Assembly (NCBI RefSeq): GCF_009208105.1
Contig: NZ_WFKL01000001.1
Coordinates: 4,030,001 to 4,094,000, forward strand
Length of the DNA: 64,000 nucleotides
Origin: Rouxiella sp. S1S-2
Lineage (GTDB): Bacteria; Pseudomonadota; Gammaproteobacteria; Enterobacterales; Enterobacteriaceae
Direction of reading: 5' to 3'
Under the pieces are notes generated by a model, which saw only the letters and a program-made list of their open reading frames with translations, had not been told where the DNA came from and did not search any database. Below are positions 1-8,854 of the stretch, in pieces. The position numbers and the translations under genes are program-made. Within the stretch, counting starts at the first letter, position 1, and every line of letters starts with the position of its first letter.

Positions 1-1009
1 CGAAGCGATGCTCAGCCTCTGGCTCGTTCGGCGGTAAAAACTGATTAATCTGCTGCTCAATCAGCAGCAGGAGCTCGCGCATCTCGGCCACGTGATTTTG
101 CAGACGTTCGGCATTAGCCAACGGCGGTGGATTTTTAGGGGTAAACAGCGCGAGACATTGTTCAATCTGGCGCATAAAGTTGTCGAGCTGCAGGTGATTC
201 CACACGGCGGTAATTTCAGCGTCCACCTCCAGCGCATCACGCGCCACGTCGGGAAGGTGATGCCCTTCGTCGAGAACCAGCAGCAAGTCTTTGGCATTCG
301 GCAGAACGGATTCGGACTCCAGCGCGGCCATTACCAGCGCGTGGTTCGTCACCACTACGTCGGCGCTTTCAATCTCTTTACGCGCCACAAAGTACGGGCA
401 TTCTCGGTAGTAGTGACAATTTCGGCCCAGACAGTTGGCTTTGTCGGTGCTGATTTTGAGCCACAGGGGATCCTGAATGGTTTTTTTATAATGATCGCGC
501 AGGCCGTCCCACTCATAGCGGGTTAAGGCCTTTTCCAGCGTGCTGCAAAACTGCTGTTCTTCCGTGCTTGAGGGCGCCAGTTCATCGCCCAAAAACAGCC
601 CGAGGTCACCTTGGGCATTTTCAGTGCTCATCATCGACAGGTTACGCGGACACACATAGCGCCCACGGCCGAACGCCCCGGTAAATTTCAGGTCTGGAAT
701 GATTTTTTTAAGCAGTGGCAAATCTTTACTGAAGATCTGATCCTGAAGCGCCACATTGGCGGTGCTGACCACCAACGGCTTCTCCTCGGCCCGACTCACG
801 GCAATACCCGGAATAAGGTACGACAGGGTTTTGCCCACGCCGGTCGGCGCCTCAATAGCGAGGTGGCGGGCAGAATCACTGGTCAATGCCTTCGCGACCT
901 CAGCTATCATCTGTCGCTGAGGGGCTCGGGAGATAAAATCCGGAATTTGCTGCTGTAGGGCTTTGTACCACTGGCTAATCTGATCTTTTACTGCGGAGGA
1001 CAGCGCCAT
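1..1009 (-). CDS. dinG: ATP-dependent helicase DinG (5' part, runs off the left edge)
   Basis: XPD-like superfamily 2 DNA helicase that acts on forked, R-loop and G-quadruplex substrates in DNA repair. About 336 N-terminal codons are present. Translating the minus strand from the ATG at 1007-1009 gives MALSSAVKDQISQWYKALQQ. Walker A EAPTGVGKT lies near residue 54. An Fe-S cluster region follows: YVCPRNL, then CLGRNCHYYRECPYF with C-x4-C-x5-C spacing. The Walker B/DEAH-box equivalent VLDEGHH lies further on. These match E. coli DinG closely. The helicase C-terminal half lies outside the window. Confidence 0.95.
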   Translation of the reverse strand, partial: MALSSAVKDQISQWYKALQQQIPDFISRAPQRQMIAEVAKALTSDSARHLAIEAPTGVGKTLSYLIPGIAVSRAEEKPLVVSTANVALQDQIFSKDLPLLKKIIPDLKFTGAFGRGRYVCPRNLSMMSTENAQGDLGLFLGDELAPSSTEEQQFCSTLEKALTRYEWDGLRDHYKKTIQDPLWLKISTDKANCLGRNCHYYRECPYFVARKEIESADVVVTNHALVMAALESESVLPNAKDLLLVLDEGHHLPDVARDALEVDAEITAVWNHLQLDNFMRQIEQCLALFTPKNPPPLANAERLQNHVAEMRELLLLIEQQINQFLPPNEPEAEHRF

Positions 1010-1295
1010 GCATCTCTTATCGTTTTCATATGTTGTGGTTATTGTCCCACACTCGTCCGCCCACGTCAGCCGCAAATTGAATAGCCAACCCTATTATTAG
1101 CTAGCTTATTAAAATCATTCACTTAAAAAAAATAAAGTTCATTTTCACATGTCATAAATTGATCACAAATATAAGGTAAAAAACTCTCGCTGAACAAATT
1201 TCCGCTTAGATGGAAATGACAGTACACATGATGAATAGCGTCTTTAAATAAATAACGTTTGACAGAACGTTTAAACGAAAAATACAGGGTTAACA

Positions 1296-2399
1296 ATGAA
1301 ACGTAATCTTCTGGCAATATTAATCCCGTCATTACTGATTGCCTCAGGCGCACACGCAGCAGAAATCTATAATAAAGACGGTAATAAACTCGACTTTTAT
1401 GGTCGCGTTAAAGCCGAGCACTATTTCTCTGATGCAAGCAGCAGCGACGGTGACCAGAGTTATGTACGTTTTGGCTTTAAAGGTCAGACTAAAATTAATG
1501 ATTCCATCACCGGCTATGGCCAGTGGGAATATCAGGTCGCCGATAACATTTCTGAAGCACAGGGTTCAACGGGTTCTAAAACACGTCTTGGATTTGCGGG
1601 TCTGAAATTCAACGAATTTGGCTCATTCGACTACGGCCGTAACTACGGTGCGCTGTACGACGTCGCAGGCTGGACGGATATGTTCCCTGAGTTCGGCGGC
1701 GACGGTTACACCAAGGCTGACCGCTTTATGACCGGCCGTGGCAACGGCATGGCAACTTACCGCAACCGCGGCTTCTTCGGCCTGGTTGACGGCTTGAACT
1801 TTGCCCTGCAATACCAGGGTAAAAACGACGACACCAGCACCCGTTCTGCCAGCACGGCAAACGGCGACGGTTACGCCGTTTCTGCCACCTACGACATCGG
1901 TGCAGGCATCAGCGCAGGTGCGGCTTATACCTCTTCTGACCGTACTGTTACGCAAACAAATTCAGCTTTGGGTAAAGGCGATAAAGCCACAGCTTGGAAC
2001 GCCGGTTTAAAATATGACAATAACGGCGTTTATTTAGCCGCACTTTATGCCGAAACTAACCGCATGATAGCAATTACTGCGCCTGCCGGTGTTTCAAGTC
2101 TGACCTCTTCGTCTGTAAGCGGATATGCGCAAAAAACCCAGACCTATGAAGCCGTGGCGCAATATCAATTTGATTGGGGTCTGCGTCCTTCTCTGGGATA
2201 CGTACAAACCAAAGCGAAAGATATTGAAGGCATCGGTGATGCAGATTTAACCAAATATATCGACGTCGCGGCGACTTATTATTTCAACAAGAATATGTCG
2301 ACCTTTGTTGATTATAAAATCAACCGTCTGAGCACTGATAATAAATTAGGTCTGAACACTGATAACGTTGTTGCTCTTGGCCTGACTTACCAGTTCTAA
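1296..2399 (+). CDS. General porin of the OmpC/OmpF/PhoE family
   Basis: Outer-membrane trimeric beta-barrel for passive diffusion of small hydrophilic solutes; 367 aa, normal for the family. A Sec signal peptide ends at AHA-AE (about residue 21), and the mature N-terminus [17 protein letters not shown] is classic for enterobacterial porins. The constriction loop L3 has the PEFGGD signature near residue 130. The protein ends in LTYQF, the terminal aromatic used for BamA recognition. The 286-bp AT-rich upstream region is consistent with a regulated porin promoter, but I could not place OmpR boxes. Codons about 230-280 (loop regions) are AT-richer than the rest, as is common in variable surface loops. 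Which paralogue (ompC, ompF, ompN) cannot be decided from sequence alone. Confidence 0.92.
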   Translation: MKRNLLAILIPSLLIASGAHAAEIYNKDGNKLDFYGRVKAEHYFSDASSSDGDQSYVRFGFKGQTKINDSITGYGQWEYQVADNISEAQGSTGSKTRLGFAGLKFNEFGSFDYGRNYGALYDVAGWTDMFPEFGGDGYTKADRFMTGRGNGMATYRNRGFFGLVDGLNFALQYQGKNDDTSTRSASTANGDGYAVSATYDIGAGISAGAAYTSSDRTVTQTNSALGKGDKATAWNAGLKYDNNGVYLAALYAETNRMIAITAPAGVSSLTSSSVSGYAQKTQTYEAVAQYQFDWGLRPSLGYVQTKAKDIEGIGDADLTKYIDVAATYYFNKNMSTFVDYKINRLSTDNKLGLNTDNVVALGLTYQF

Positions 2400-2439
2400 A
2401 AATAAGACCTCGCTTCATTTAAATTTCATTGGATTTTTT

Positions 2440-2466
2440 GCCGGGCTCATCCCCCGGCTTTTTTTC
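2440..2466 (+). terminator. Rho-independent terminator of the porin gene
   Basis: A GCCGGG...CCCGGC stem with a short loop is followed by seven T residues, about 40 bp after the porin stop codon. Confidence 0.85.
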
Positions 2467-2590
2467 GTCATATGAAAAGCTTATCCAGATCAACTTTCTG
2501 CCCCCTCCCCCTTCCCCAGCCTGCTGAATCTGCTAAAGTTTTACCTATTAAAATTTTTCATAATCCCACCCTCACAGGACGATAAAGATA

Positions 2591-3403
2591 ATGATGAAGA
2601 AAGCTTCACTCTATGGCACAACTGCACTGGTATTTTTAGCACTGACAGGCTGTGCACAGCACTCGAAAACGCAGGATGATGCACAGTTGAACGATCAGTC
2701 AGTGATGGCGTTGAACTGGTTCCAGCAATCAGGTGAATATCAGGCCCTGACCTATCAGGCCTTTAATGCAGCGACCTTTGCTTTTGATAAAGCACAGTCG
2801 CTGACCGGCAAACCTAAAGCCGTTGTCGTTGACCTCGATGAAACCATGATAGACAACAGCGCCTACAGTGCCTGGCAGGTAAAAGCCAACAAGTCGTTTG
2901 ATGCCAAAACCTGGTCTCAGTGGACCCATGCCGAACAGGCTAAAGCCGTGCCGGGTGCGGTGAGCTTTGCTCAGTACGTCGACAGCCACGGCGGGATTAT
3001 GTTCTATGTCTCGAACCGTGACCAAAAAGACTACGCCGCTACCGTTGCTAATCTGAAGCGCCTCGGTTTCCCGAACGTGAATGAAAAAACCGTTCGTCTG
3101 AGCACCACCACGTCCAACAAGCAGGCGCGTTTTGATGCTATCAAAAGCGAAGGCTATAACATCGTGATTTACGCCGGTGACAACCTGAACGACTTTGGCG
3201 CGGCCACGTATCATAAAGGCAACGATGAGCGTCGCAACTTCGTGAACAGCAATCACAATCTGTTCGGCACCCAATTTATCGTGCTGCCAAACCCACTGTA
3301 CGGTGATTGGGAAAGCGGTTTGGCTCCGGGATACAACAAGCTGACCCCAGAACAGAAACTGCAGGTGCGCAGTCAAGCGCTGAGAGCGTGGAAAGGCGTA
3401 TAA
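2591..3403 (+). CDS. Class C acid phosphatase, lipoprotein e(P4) family
   Basis: HAD-superfamily phosphatase that removes phosphate from nucleotides such as NMN/NAD breakdown products in the periplasm, as known for Haemophilus e(P4) (Hel). The 270-aa protein starts with a lipoprotein signal, with lipobox LTGC and the lipidated Cys near residue 21. The catalytic DxDE box is VVVDLDETMIDNSAY near residue 79, and the late HAD acidic motif is YAGDNLNDFG near residue 200. Two adjacent ATGs (2591, 2594) are both usable; the second matches most homologues. It appears monocistronic. Confidence 0.88.
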   Translation: MMKKASLYGTTALVFLALTGCAQHSKTQDDAQLNDQSVMALNWFQQSGEYQALTYQAFNAATFAFDKAQSLTGKPKAVVVDLDETMIDNSAYSAWQVKANKSFDAKTWSQWTHAEQAKAVPGAVSFAQYVDSHGGIMFYVSNRDQKDYAATVANLKRLGFPNVNEKTVRLSTTTSNKQARFDAIKSEGYNIVIYAGDNLNDFGAATYHKGNDERRNFVNSNHNLFGTQFIVLPNPLYGDWESGLAPGYNKLTPEQKLQVRSQALRAWKGV

Positions 3404-3475
3404 TTAATTAATGATGGACAGCTGGCCCCTTCGATCTTTTTAACGGCGAGGGGGCTAACGAGAGAAGGGCTAACA

Positions 3476-4021
3476 CTATTTCGCAAGGCGGTCCAACGGC
3501 TTATACATCACACTCGTTGAGTCATAAATTCCTTCAGTTGACAGCGCATACCCTGGGATAACGCCACACAGCTCATACCCTAAATGATGATAAAGCGTCT
3601 GCGCCTCGCTGCCGGTGACCGTGTCGAGCACCAGCAGGGTTTTTCCAAGGTTAGCGGCCATTTTTTCAATCGTTTGCATCAGTTTTCTCGCAATCCCCTG
3701 CCTTCTTGCCTGCGGATGAACCAACAATTTAACCACGTCCGCACGATGCTGTCCGTTGCCAGGCATATCAACCACCAGTTGAACGGTGCCCACTATTTTG
3801 CCGTGAAGGCGTGCGACCAGAATACGGCGCTCTCCGGCGGCAAAGGCGGGCAAAAGTTTATGCCAGAAAGCCAACGCCTCGTTTGGGCCAAAAGGCGGGA
3901 CAAATCCTACGCTAGCGCCCAGTTTCACGCAGCCGTCAAGAGTTTCGGCGAGGCCCAATAAATCAGCTCGGGAAAAGTCCTGCGAATATTGTTCACATCT
4001 CAGTTCACTGATGGTTATCAC
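3476..4021 (-). CDS. GNAT-family N-acetyltransferase
   Basis: A 181-aa protein with the GNAT fold. The acetyl-CoA binding motif A is visible as VVKLLVHPQARRQGIARKLM around residues 96-115, followed by the motif B region DTVTGSEAQTLYHHLGYELC. The substrate is unknown. It lies 16 bp downstream of an XRE-cupin regulator on the same strand, so the two are almost certainly cotranscribed and the regulator probably controls both. Regulator/GNAT pairs of this design are common in Enterobacterales, often linked to amine or antibiotic acetylation, but nothing here fixes the substrate. Confidence 0.85.
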   Translation of the reverse strand: MITISELRCEQYSQDFSRADLLGLAETLDGCVKLGASVGFVPPFGPNEALAFWHKLLPAFAAGERRILVARLHGKIVGTVQLVVDMPGNGQHRADVVKLLVHPQARRQGIARKLMQTIEKMAANLGKTLLVLDTVTGSEAQTLYHHLGYELCGVIPGYALSTEGIYDSTSVMYKPLDRLAK

Positions 4022-4037
4022 GGTTTTCTCCTGGTTA

Positions 4038-4592
4038 CTAAGGGCGACAAATTACAATGCTGTAATGGGCCTCTTCCTGGCCCGGGACATGGAAGGTTGA
4101 CGTGCCATTAAGATGAAAACGCAGGCAGTCGCCCGCCTCCAGGCGGTATCGTTGAGTGTCAAGGCGCAGCTCGAGAACGCCAGAGAGCATCCAGATATGC
4201 TGCTCAAGCCCAAATACCGGCGGCGCCTCATAGTGAATGGTGGCCCCAGGCTGCAGGCGGCCAGACATAAATTCGGCATGAAAATCTTTGGCCGGTGGGG
4301 AAATTGAGCGGCGCTCAAAACCGGTCTGCGTGTCGTGCCAAACCGACTGCTGGGCGTGGCGGATAAGTTCGGCCGGATTGTCTTCAAGGTCCATTAATAA
4401 CCTTGAGGTCGTCAGTCCATAAGCTGCACTTAACTTGCCCAAAAGCGACGCGGTTGGGCTTGTTTCCGCGCGCTCAATCCGCGACAGCGTTGCTCGGCTA
4501 ATTCCCGTTTTATCAGCCAACATTTCAAGCGACCAATTGTTGTTCACCCGCAGTATTGACAGCCTTTGCGCCAGTTTTTGCTCATCGTTCAT
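4038..4592 (-). CDS. XRE-family regulator with C-terminal cupin domain
   Basis: A 184-aa transcription factor. Residues about 8-62 form a Cro/C1-type HTH (LSILRVNNNWSLEMLADKTG, then ISRATLSRIERAETSPT). The C-terminal half, about residues 110-182, is a single cupin barrel (GATIHYEAPPVFGLEQHIWMLSG... LEAGDCLRFHL) that probably binds a small ligand. This is the same domain order as SutR- and PuuR-like regulators. It is the first gene of a two-gene unit with the GNAT gene downstream. The AT-rich stretch ATTGAGAATATATCC upstream may hold its promoter. Confidence 0.88.
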   Translation of the reverse strand: MNDEQKLAQRLSILRVNNNWSLEMLADKTGISRATLSRIERAETSPTASLLGKLSAAYGLTTSRLLMDLEDNPAELIRHAQQSVWHDTQTGFERRSISPPAKDFHAEFMSGRLQPGATIHYEAPPVFGLEQHIWMLSGVLELRLDTQRYRLEAGDCLRFHLNGTSTFHVPGQEEAHYSIVICRP

Positions 4593-4728
4593 CGGTATTA
4601 TTCTCGCCCATGCATTCTCTATATTGAGAATATATCCCTAATTTGAGAAGTTGGCAATAAGCTAACCCACTCTTCTTTACGGCCGTTATAATGGCCCGCA
4701 CTTTCACTTCTCTACCCCTTCCACCAGC

Positions 4729-4778
4729 AAGTTGTACAACTTTATAAGTTGTACAAGAACAATATACTTGTACAACTT
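4729..4778. promoter_or_regulatory. Triple TTGTACAA operator array for the MerR-family regulator
   Basis: Three TGTACA cores lie at 4733-4738, 4750-4755 and 4769-4774, with centre spacings of 17 and 19 bp. Each is embedded in a longer AGTTGTACAACT-like palindrome, and 4729-4742 is a perfect 14-bp palindrome. MerR-family regulators of the LitR/CarH/PplR group bind pairs of TGTACA half-sites at about this spacing. The array ends 53 bp before the MerR gene, so autoregulation and control of the operon is the natural reading (inference). Confidence 0.75.
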
Positions 4779-4831
4779 GACCCTGAACGGCTAGAGTTAA
4801 TTCAGGCTTAGTAATTTAGCGGAATATCTTT

Positions 4832-5617
4832 ATGTCTCTGTACAGCATTGGCGAGGTCGCACGCATATGCGGCATCAATCCTGTTACGTTGCGTGCATGG
4901 CAACGTCGTTACGGCCTGCTCAAACCTCAGCGTACCGAGGGCGGCCATCGACTGTTTGACGACAGTGACCTGGAAACCATTCGTACTATTCTTGGCTGGA
5001 TAAACCGCGGTGTGCCTGTCAGTCAGGTTAAAGGGCTGCTGGAGGGAAGCATTACTCCCCTCCCAAGCGGTTGGTCACAGCTGGAGCAAAAGCTGCTCGG
5101 TGTTCTACAGGAAGAGAAAACGCAGAAAGTCCGCCAGCTGATTATCGAGTTGGGCCGCGAATACCCGCCCGACAGCCTGGTTAACAATGTGCTGCGCCCG
5201 CTGCGAACTCGATTGACCTCTACCCCTTCAACCCTTTATTTACGCGGTCTGCTCGACGGCGTACTGATTGAGCACGCGGTAATGTGCATGAACGCGGCGC
5301 GTAAAAAATCCGGCATAAAAGTGCTGCTGGCAGGCTGGGGCGATATCGACCGCACCGAGCTATGGCTTGAGTCTATCGCCCGCAGCGGAGAAGGTCTGCA
5401 CATTGACCTGCTGCCCGACCCGCTGGTGGACCCGCACCTTGAAGGGGTTAAGGCACAGCAGATCTTGCTATGGGCCGAGGGACGACTGACCAATATCCAA
5501 CGCAACAAGTATCTGCAGTGGCAGAAATTAGGGTTACCTATTTCCCTGCTGGGTAGCGCAGCCGTTTTGCTGCAAAACCCGCCAGAGGAGGCGCATGACG
5601 CTTTACCTTTCAGATAA
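4832..5617 (+). CDS. MerR-family regulator (MlrA/LitR-like)
   Basis: A 261-aa regulator with an N-terminal MerR winged HTH: YSIGEVARICGINPVTLRAW, then QRRYGLLKPQRTEGGHRLF. The long C-terminal part resembles the B12-binding-like domain of LitR, CarH and MlrA. The cobalamin-binding DxHxxG motif of true light sensors is not visible; the equivalent segment reads LLAGWGDIDRTELWLES. The protein therefore probably does not bind adenosylcobalamin, as in E. coli MlrA. It is the first gene of the downstream lipid-related operon (11 bp gap to the next gene) and lies behind TGTACA sites it probably binds. Confidence 0.85.
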   Translation: MSLYSIGEVARICGINPVTLRAWQRRYGLLKPQRTEGGHRLFDDSDLETIRTILGWINRGVPVSQVKGLLEGSITPLPSGWSQLEQKLLGVLQEEKTQKVRQLIIELGREYPPDSLVNNVLRPLRTRLTSTPSTLYLRGLLDGVLIEHAVMCMNAARKKSGIKVLLAGWGDIDRTELWLESIARSGEGLHIDLLPDPLVDPHLEGVKAQQILLWAEGRLTNIQRNKYLQWQKLGLPISLLGSAAVLLQNPPEEAHDALPFR

Positions 5618-5628
5618 AGGAGACATGA

Positions 5629-6099
5629 ATGACTTATGCCTCAACGGACGCCACATCTAACGAATCAGGCAATGGCCAGAGCACGCTCGAGAAACTGAAC
5701 ACCTTTTATCGCCATTTGGACACTGCCCAGCTCGCCAAATTGCCGGAAATCTATCATCGGCAGGCAGTGCTGGTAGACCCCGTCGGCCGCCACGAGGGCA
5801 TCGACACTCTTAGGCTTTATTTTGAGCAACTGCTGGCACAGACGCACTACTGCCGATTTGATATTCAGCATCAGTTGAGCACCGATGATGAAACGATGCT
5901 GTTTTGGCGCATGATTTATTCACATCCGCGGCTGAAAAAAGGCAAAGAATTGGTTCTCGACGGGAACAGTCATCTGCGCTTTAGCGAAAATAGAGTGATT
6001 TATCAGCGCGACTACTATGATTTGGGAGCGATGCTTTATGAGCACATCCCCCTTCTGGGAAGTGTCGTTAAAGCCGTTAAATCGAGGTTAGCGCCATGA
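5629..6099 (+). CDS. NTF2-like/SnoaL-type protein
   Basis: A 156-aa protein of the nuclear-transport-factor-2-like fold (LNTFYRHLDTAQLAKLPEIY ... RYSHPRLKKGKELVLDGNSH-like region), a cone-shaped fold used by small isomerases and ligand-binding proteins. No catalytic residues can be assigned. AAGGAG at 5617-5622 supports the ATG at 5629 over the out-of-frame ATG at 5625. The stop codon overlaps the next start (ATGA). In similar clusters of other Proteobacteria this gene accompanies the SDR and FAD oxidase genes, so a role in the same lipid pathway is inferred. Confidence 0.75.
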   Translation: MTYASTDATSNESGNGQSTLEKLNTFYRHLDTAQLAKLPEIYHRQAVLVDPVGRHEGIDTLRLYFEQLLAQTHYCRFDIQHQLSTDDETMLFWRMIYSHPRLKKGKELVLDGNSHLRFSENRVIYQRDYYDLGAMLYEHIPLLGSVVKAVKSRLAP

Positions 6100-6812
6100 A
6101 GCACGTATTAATTACCGGCGCGAGTTCGGGAATAGGCAAACAGCTTGCCCTGGACTACGCCGCAGAGGGTTGGAAAGTGACCGCCTGCGGGCGCGACAGC
6201 CAGCGTTTGGACGCCATCAGCACCGCCTCGGAGCAGATAACGCCGCTGATCTTTGACATCACCCAACTTGAAGAAACCCGGCAGGCGCTGGCCTGGGTGC
6301 AGGCTGACCTGGTTATCCTCTGCGCCGGGACCTGTGAATATCTCGATAACGGCGTGGTTGAGGCCGAGAAAGTTTTACGGGTGATGACCACCAACCTGAT
6401 GGGGCCGATTAACTGCCTTGATGCACTGCTGCCGGGCATGGCCTCGGGTTCTCGCATCGCGCTTGTCGGCTCCACCGCGTCGCTGTTTCCGCTGCCGCGC
6501 GCTGAGGCCTATGGCGGTTCGAAAGCCGCGCTGGCCTACTTCGCTCGCAGTCTGGCGCTTGATCTTGCGCCGCGCGGAATTGAGATCTCACTGGTGATGC
6601 CGGGTTTCGTAAAAACGCCGCTCACCGAGCGTAATGATTTCCCGATGCCGATGATGATAACGGTGGAAAAATCCTCCGACTCTATTAGAAAAGGCCTGGC
6701 GCGTGGCGCAAGCGAAATTGCGTTTCCGCCTGTTTTCGCCTGGCTACTGCGCTTTATTTCGGTGTTGCCGCAAGGCCTGCAGAAACTTTTAGCTAAAAGA
6801 TTGGTAAGGTAA
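6096..6812 (+). CDS. Short-chain dehydrogenase/reductase (SDR)
   Basis: A 238-aa classical SDR. The cofactor motif TGASSGIG is at residues 7-14, the NNAG equivalent is LCAGT, and the active-site S...YxxxK is seen as GSTASLF...YGGSK near residue 147. It is NAD(P)H-dependent with an unknown substrate. The start overlaps the previous stop (ATGA), indicating translational coupling. SDRs of this kind recur beside the FAD oxidase, DUF1365 and Cfa-like genes that follow, which suggests action on a modified fatty acyl chain (inference). Confidence 0.88.
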   Translation: MKHVLITGASSGIGKQLALDYAAEGWKVTACGRDSQRLDAISTASEQITPLIFDITQLEETRQALAWVQADLVILCAGTCEYLDNGVVEAEKVLRVMTTNLMGPINCLDALLPGMASGSRIALVGSTASLFPLPRAEAYGGSKAALAYFARSLALDLAPRGIEISLVMPGFVKTPLTERNDFPMPMMITVEKSSDSIRKGLARGASEIAFPPVFAWLLRFISVLPQGLQKLLAKRLVR

Positions 6813-6819
6813 ATCGCGT

Positions 6820-8139
6820 ATGAAAGTGGCCATTATCGGCAGTGGTATTTCGGGTCTCAGCTGTGCGTGGATGCTGTCGCAGCGTCAACCTGCATGTGAA
6901 ATAAAGGTTTTTGAAGCCAACGAAACGCTGGGCGGACATACCGCAACGCTGGACGTCGAGATAAGCAATCGTTCCTACGCCATCGATACGGGTTTTATCG
7001 TATACAACCAGAAAACCTATCCTAGATTTATCGCCCTGCTCGCCCAGTTAGGCATCACCGGACAACCCACCCAAATGAGTTTTTCGGTGCACAATCCGGA
7101 CAGCAGGCTTGAATACAACGGGCATACCCTGAATACGCTTTTTGCCCAGCGCCGTAATTTCTTTAAGCCTAAATTCTGGCGGTTTTTACGTGAAATCCTG
7201 CGCTTCAATGCGTTGTGTAAGCAGCGCGTACAGCAGCCGGGCAACGACGAAAGCACCGTGTCCGACCTGCTAAGGCAGAATGGTTTTTCGGCCTTTTTCG
7301 CCCTGCACTACGTTCTGCCGATGGGTGCGGCTATCTGGTCATCGTCACTTGAGGATATGGGCAAGTTTCCGTTATCGATGTTCCTGCGCTTTTTCGACAA
7401 TCACGGGCTGCTTGATGTGAGTCATCGCCCACAGTGGATGGTAGTCCCCGGTGGGTCGCGTGAGTACATTCGCCGCATGCAGCAGTTGCTTCCCGCCAGC
7501 GTTCAACTGCTGACCAACACGCCGGTAAACTCAGTAATTCGCCGCGAGGGCTCAGTCACTATTCAATCCACACAGGGCAGTGAAACATTTGACCAGGTTA
7601 TTTTCGCCTGCCATTCCGATCAGGCGCTGGCGATGCTGCAGGCACCTACCGATGCCGAACGTCAGGTGCTATGTGGCCTGCCCTATCAGTCAAATGAAGT
7701 GGTGCTACACACCGATATCAATCAACTTCCTGTTTCGCGCCGCGCGTGGGCAAGCTGGAACTATCGCCTACCCAACGGCGTTGAAAGTGCCTTGGGCCAC
7801 ACGCCGTCCGCACCGGTTCATTCGGCCATTGTTCGCCAACGCCGGGCCAGTGTGACGTACAACATGAATATTCTGCAAGGTATTGAGTCAGAAAATAATT
7901 TTTGCGTGACGCTAAATCCGATAACGCCAATTGATGAGCGTAAAATTTTATTCAAGACCCAGTATAGGCATCCGGTGCTTAACCTCGCCAGCTATCAGTC
8001 ACAGCAGAGACGCGGCGAGATTAATGGCCACAACCGTAGCTGGTTCTGCGGTGCCTACTGGCACAACGGCTTTCATGAAGACGGCGTCAGAAGCGCCGAA
8101 GAAGTGGTAAACCAGCTCCTCGAGCAGGAAAGCGCATGA
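6820..8139 (+). CDS. FAD-dependent amine-oxidase-like protein
   Basis: A 439-aa flavoprotein. The N-terminal Rossmann dinucleotide motif is MKVAIIGSGISGLSCAW, followed by FEANETLGGHTATLD, the amine-oxidase/phytoene-desaturase-type NAD(P)-binding signature. The C-terminal FAD-contact region includes WFCGAYWHNGFHEDG near residue 410. It begins 7 bp after the SDR gene, and its stop overlaps the next start. The trio FAD protein, DUF1365 and Cfa-like methyltransferase is widely conserved and is thought to modify unsaturated membrane fatty acids. The exact reaction is not established here. Confidence 0.88.
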   Translation: MKVAIIGSGISGLSCAWMLSQRQPACEIKVFEANETLGGHTATLDVEISNRSYAIDTGFIVYNQKTYPRFIALLAQLGITGQPTQMSFSVHNPDSRLEYNGHTLNTLFAQRRNFFKPKFWRFLREILRFNALCKQRVQQPGNDESTVSDLLRQNGFSAFFALHYVLPMGAAIWSSSLEDMGKFPLSMFLRFFDNHGLLDVSHRPQWMVVPGGSREYIRRMQQLLPASVQLLTNTPVNSVIRREGSVTIQSTQGSETFDQVIFACHSDQALAMLQAPTDAERQVLCGLPYQSNEVVLHTDINQLPVSRRAWASWNYRLPNGVESALGHTPSAPVHSAIVRQRRASVTYNMNILQGIESENNFCVTLNPITPIDERKILFKTQYRHPVLNLASYQSQQRRGEINGHNRSWFCGAYWHNGFHEDGVRSAEEVVNQLLEQESA

Positions 8140-8852
8140 ACAGCGCGCTCTATATTGGCGGCGTGCGGCATCGCCGATTTAAGCCGATAGAGCATCACTT
8201 CGACTATGGCATTTTCATGGCGCTTATCGATCTCGATGAAATCGAACAGCTGCCGCAATGCGGGATCAGACTGGAAAAATTCTCCGCGGCGACCTTTAAA
8301 CGAAGTGACTATTTGGGCGGTGGTGACATTAAAACTACCGCTCAGCGGCGTATTCAGGCACTAACTGGCGACAGTTTTGACGGGCGTGTCATGTTGCTGA
8401 CTCAGTTGCGCTACTTTGGTTGCTATTTTAATCCGGTTAATTTTTATTATCTTTATGATAAAGAAGACGTTTTACGCTGGGTATTGGCCGAGGTGCGCAA
8501 CACGCCATGGAATGAGCGCCACACCTATGCGGTGCTGCCTGACGGCTCCTTACCGGTCAAAAAAGAGTTTCACGTTTCACCTTTTAACCCGATGGATATG
8601 GTCTATCACTGGCAATTGACCCCACCGGGAAAGCGTCTGCGTGTACATATAGAAACGCATCGTCAGGACCGCGAATTCGACGCAACGCTAACGCTGGTTT
8701 ATCAGCCACTAACGCGTAAAAACCTGCGCCAGCAGCTCTGGCGGTTTCCGTTAATGACGGTAAAAACCGCGGTCACTATTTATTGGCAGGCAGTAAAACT
8801 GTGGCTCAAACGTGCGCCCATTTACGGTCATCCTCCCGTTGATAAGGATTGA
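8136..8852 (+). CDS. DUF1365 family protein
   Basis: A 238-aa protein with the family hallmarks RHRRFKPIEHHFDYGIFMAL near the start, the central QLRYFGCYFNPVNFYY region, and HVSPFNPMDMVYHW near residue 147. The biochemical function of DUF1365 is not established. It almost always lies between an FAD oxidase and a Cfa-like methyltransferase, exactly as here, with an ATGA overlap upstream and a 2-bp gap to the next ATG. A partner role in acyl-chain modification is inferred from context only. Confidence 0.88.
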   Translation: MNSALYIGGVRHRRFKPIEHHFDYGIFMALIDLDEIEQLPQCGIRLEKFSAATFKRSDYLGGGDIKTTAQRRIQALTGDSFDGRVMLLTQLRYFGCYFNPVNFYYLYDKEDVLRWVLAEVRNTPWNERHTYAVLPDGSLPVKKEFHVSPFNPMDMVYHWQLTPPGKRLRVHIETHRQDREFDATLTLVYQPLTRKNLRQQLWRFPLMTVKTAVTIYWQAVKLWLKRAPIYGHPPVDKD

Positions 8853-8854
8853 AC

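Noticed and set aside
1259..1288. TTGACA at 1259 as the porin promoter
   Set aside because: A -10 at the right distance (TACAGG) would put the transcript start at the ATG, leaving no ribosome-binding site; the real promoter must lie further upstream.
2729..3376. 215-codon open frame on the minus strand inside the acid phosphatase gene
   Set aside because: Antisense shadow of a gene with clear HAD motifs and a lipobox; no ribosome-binding site or family pattern.
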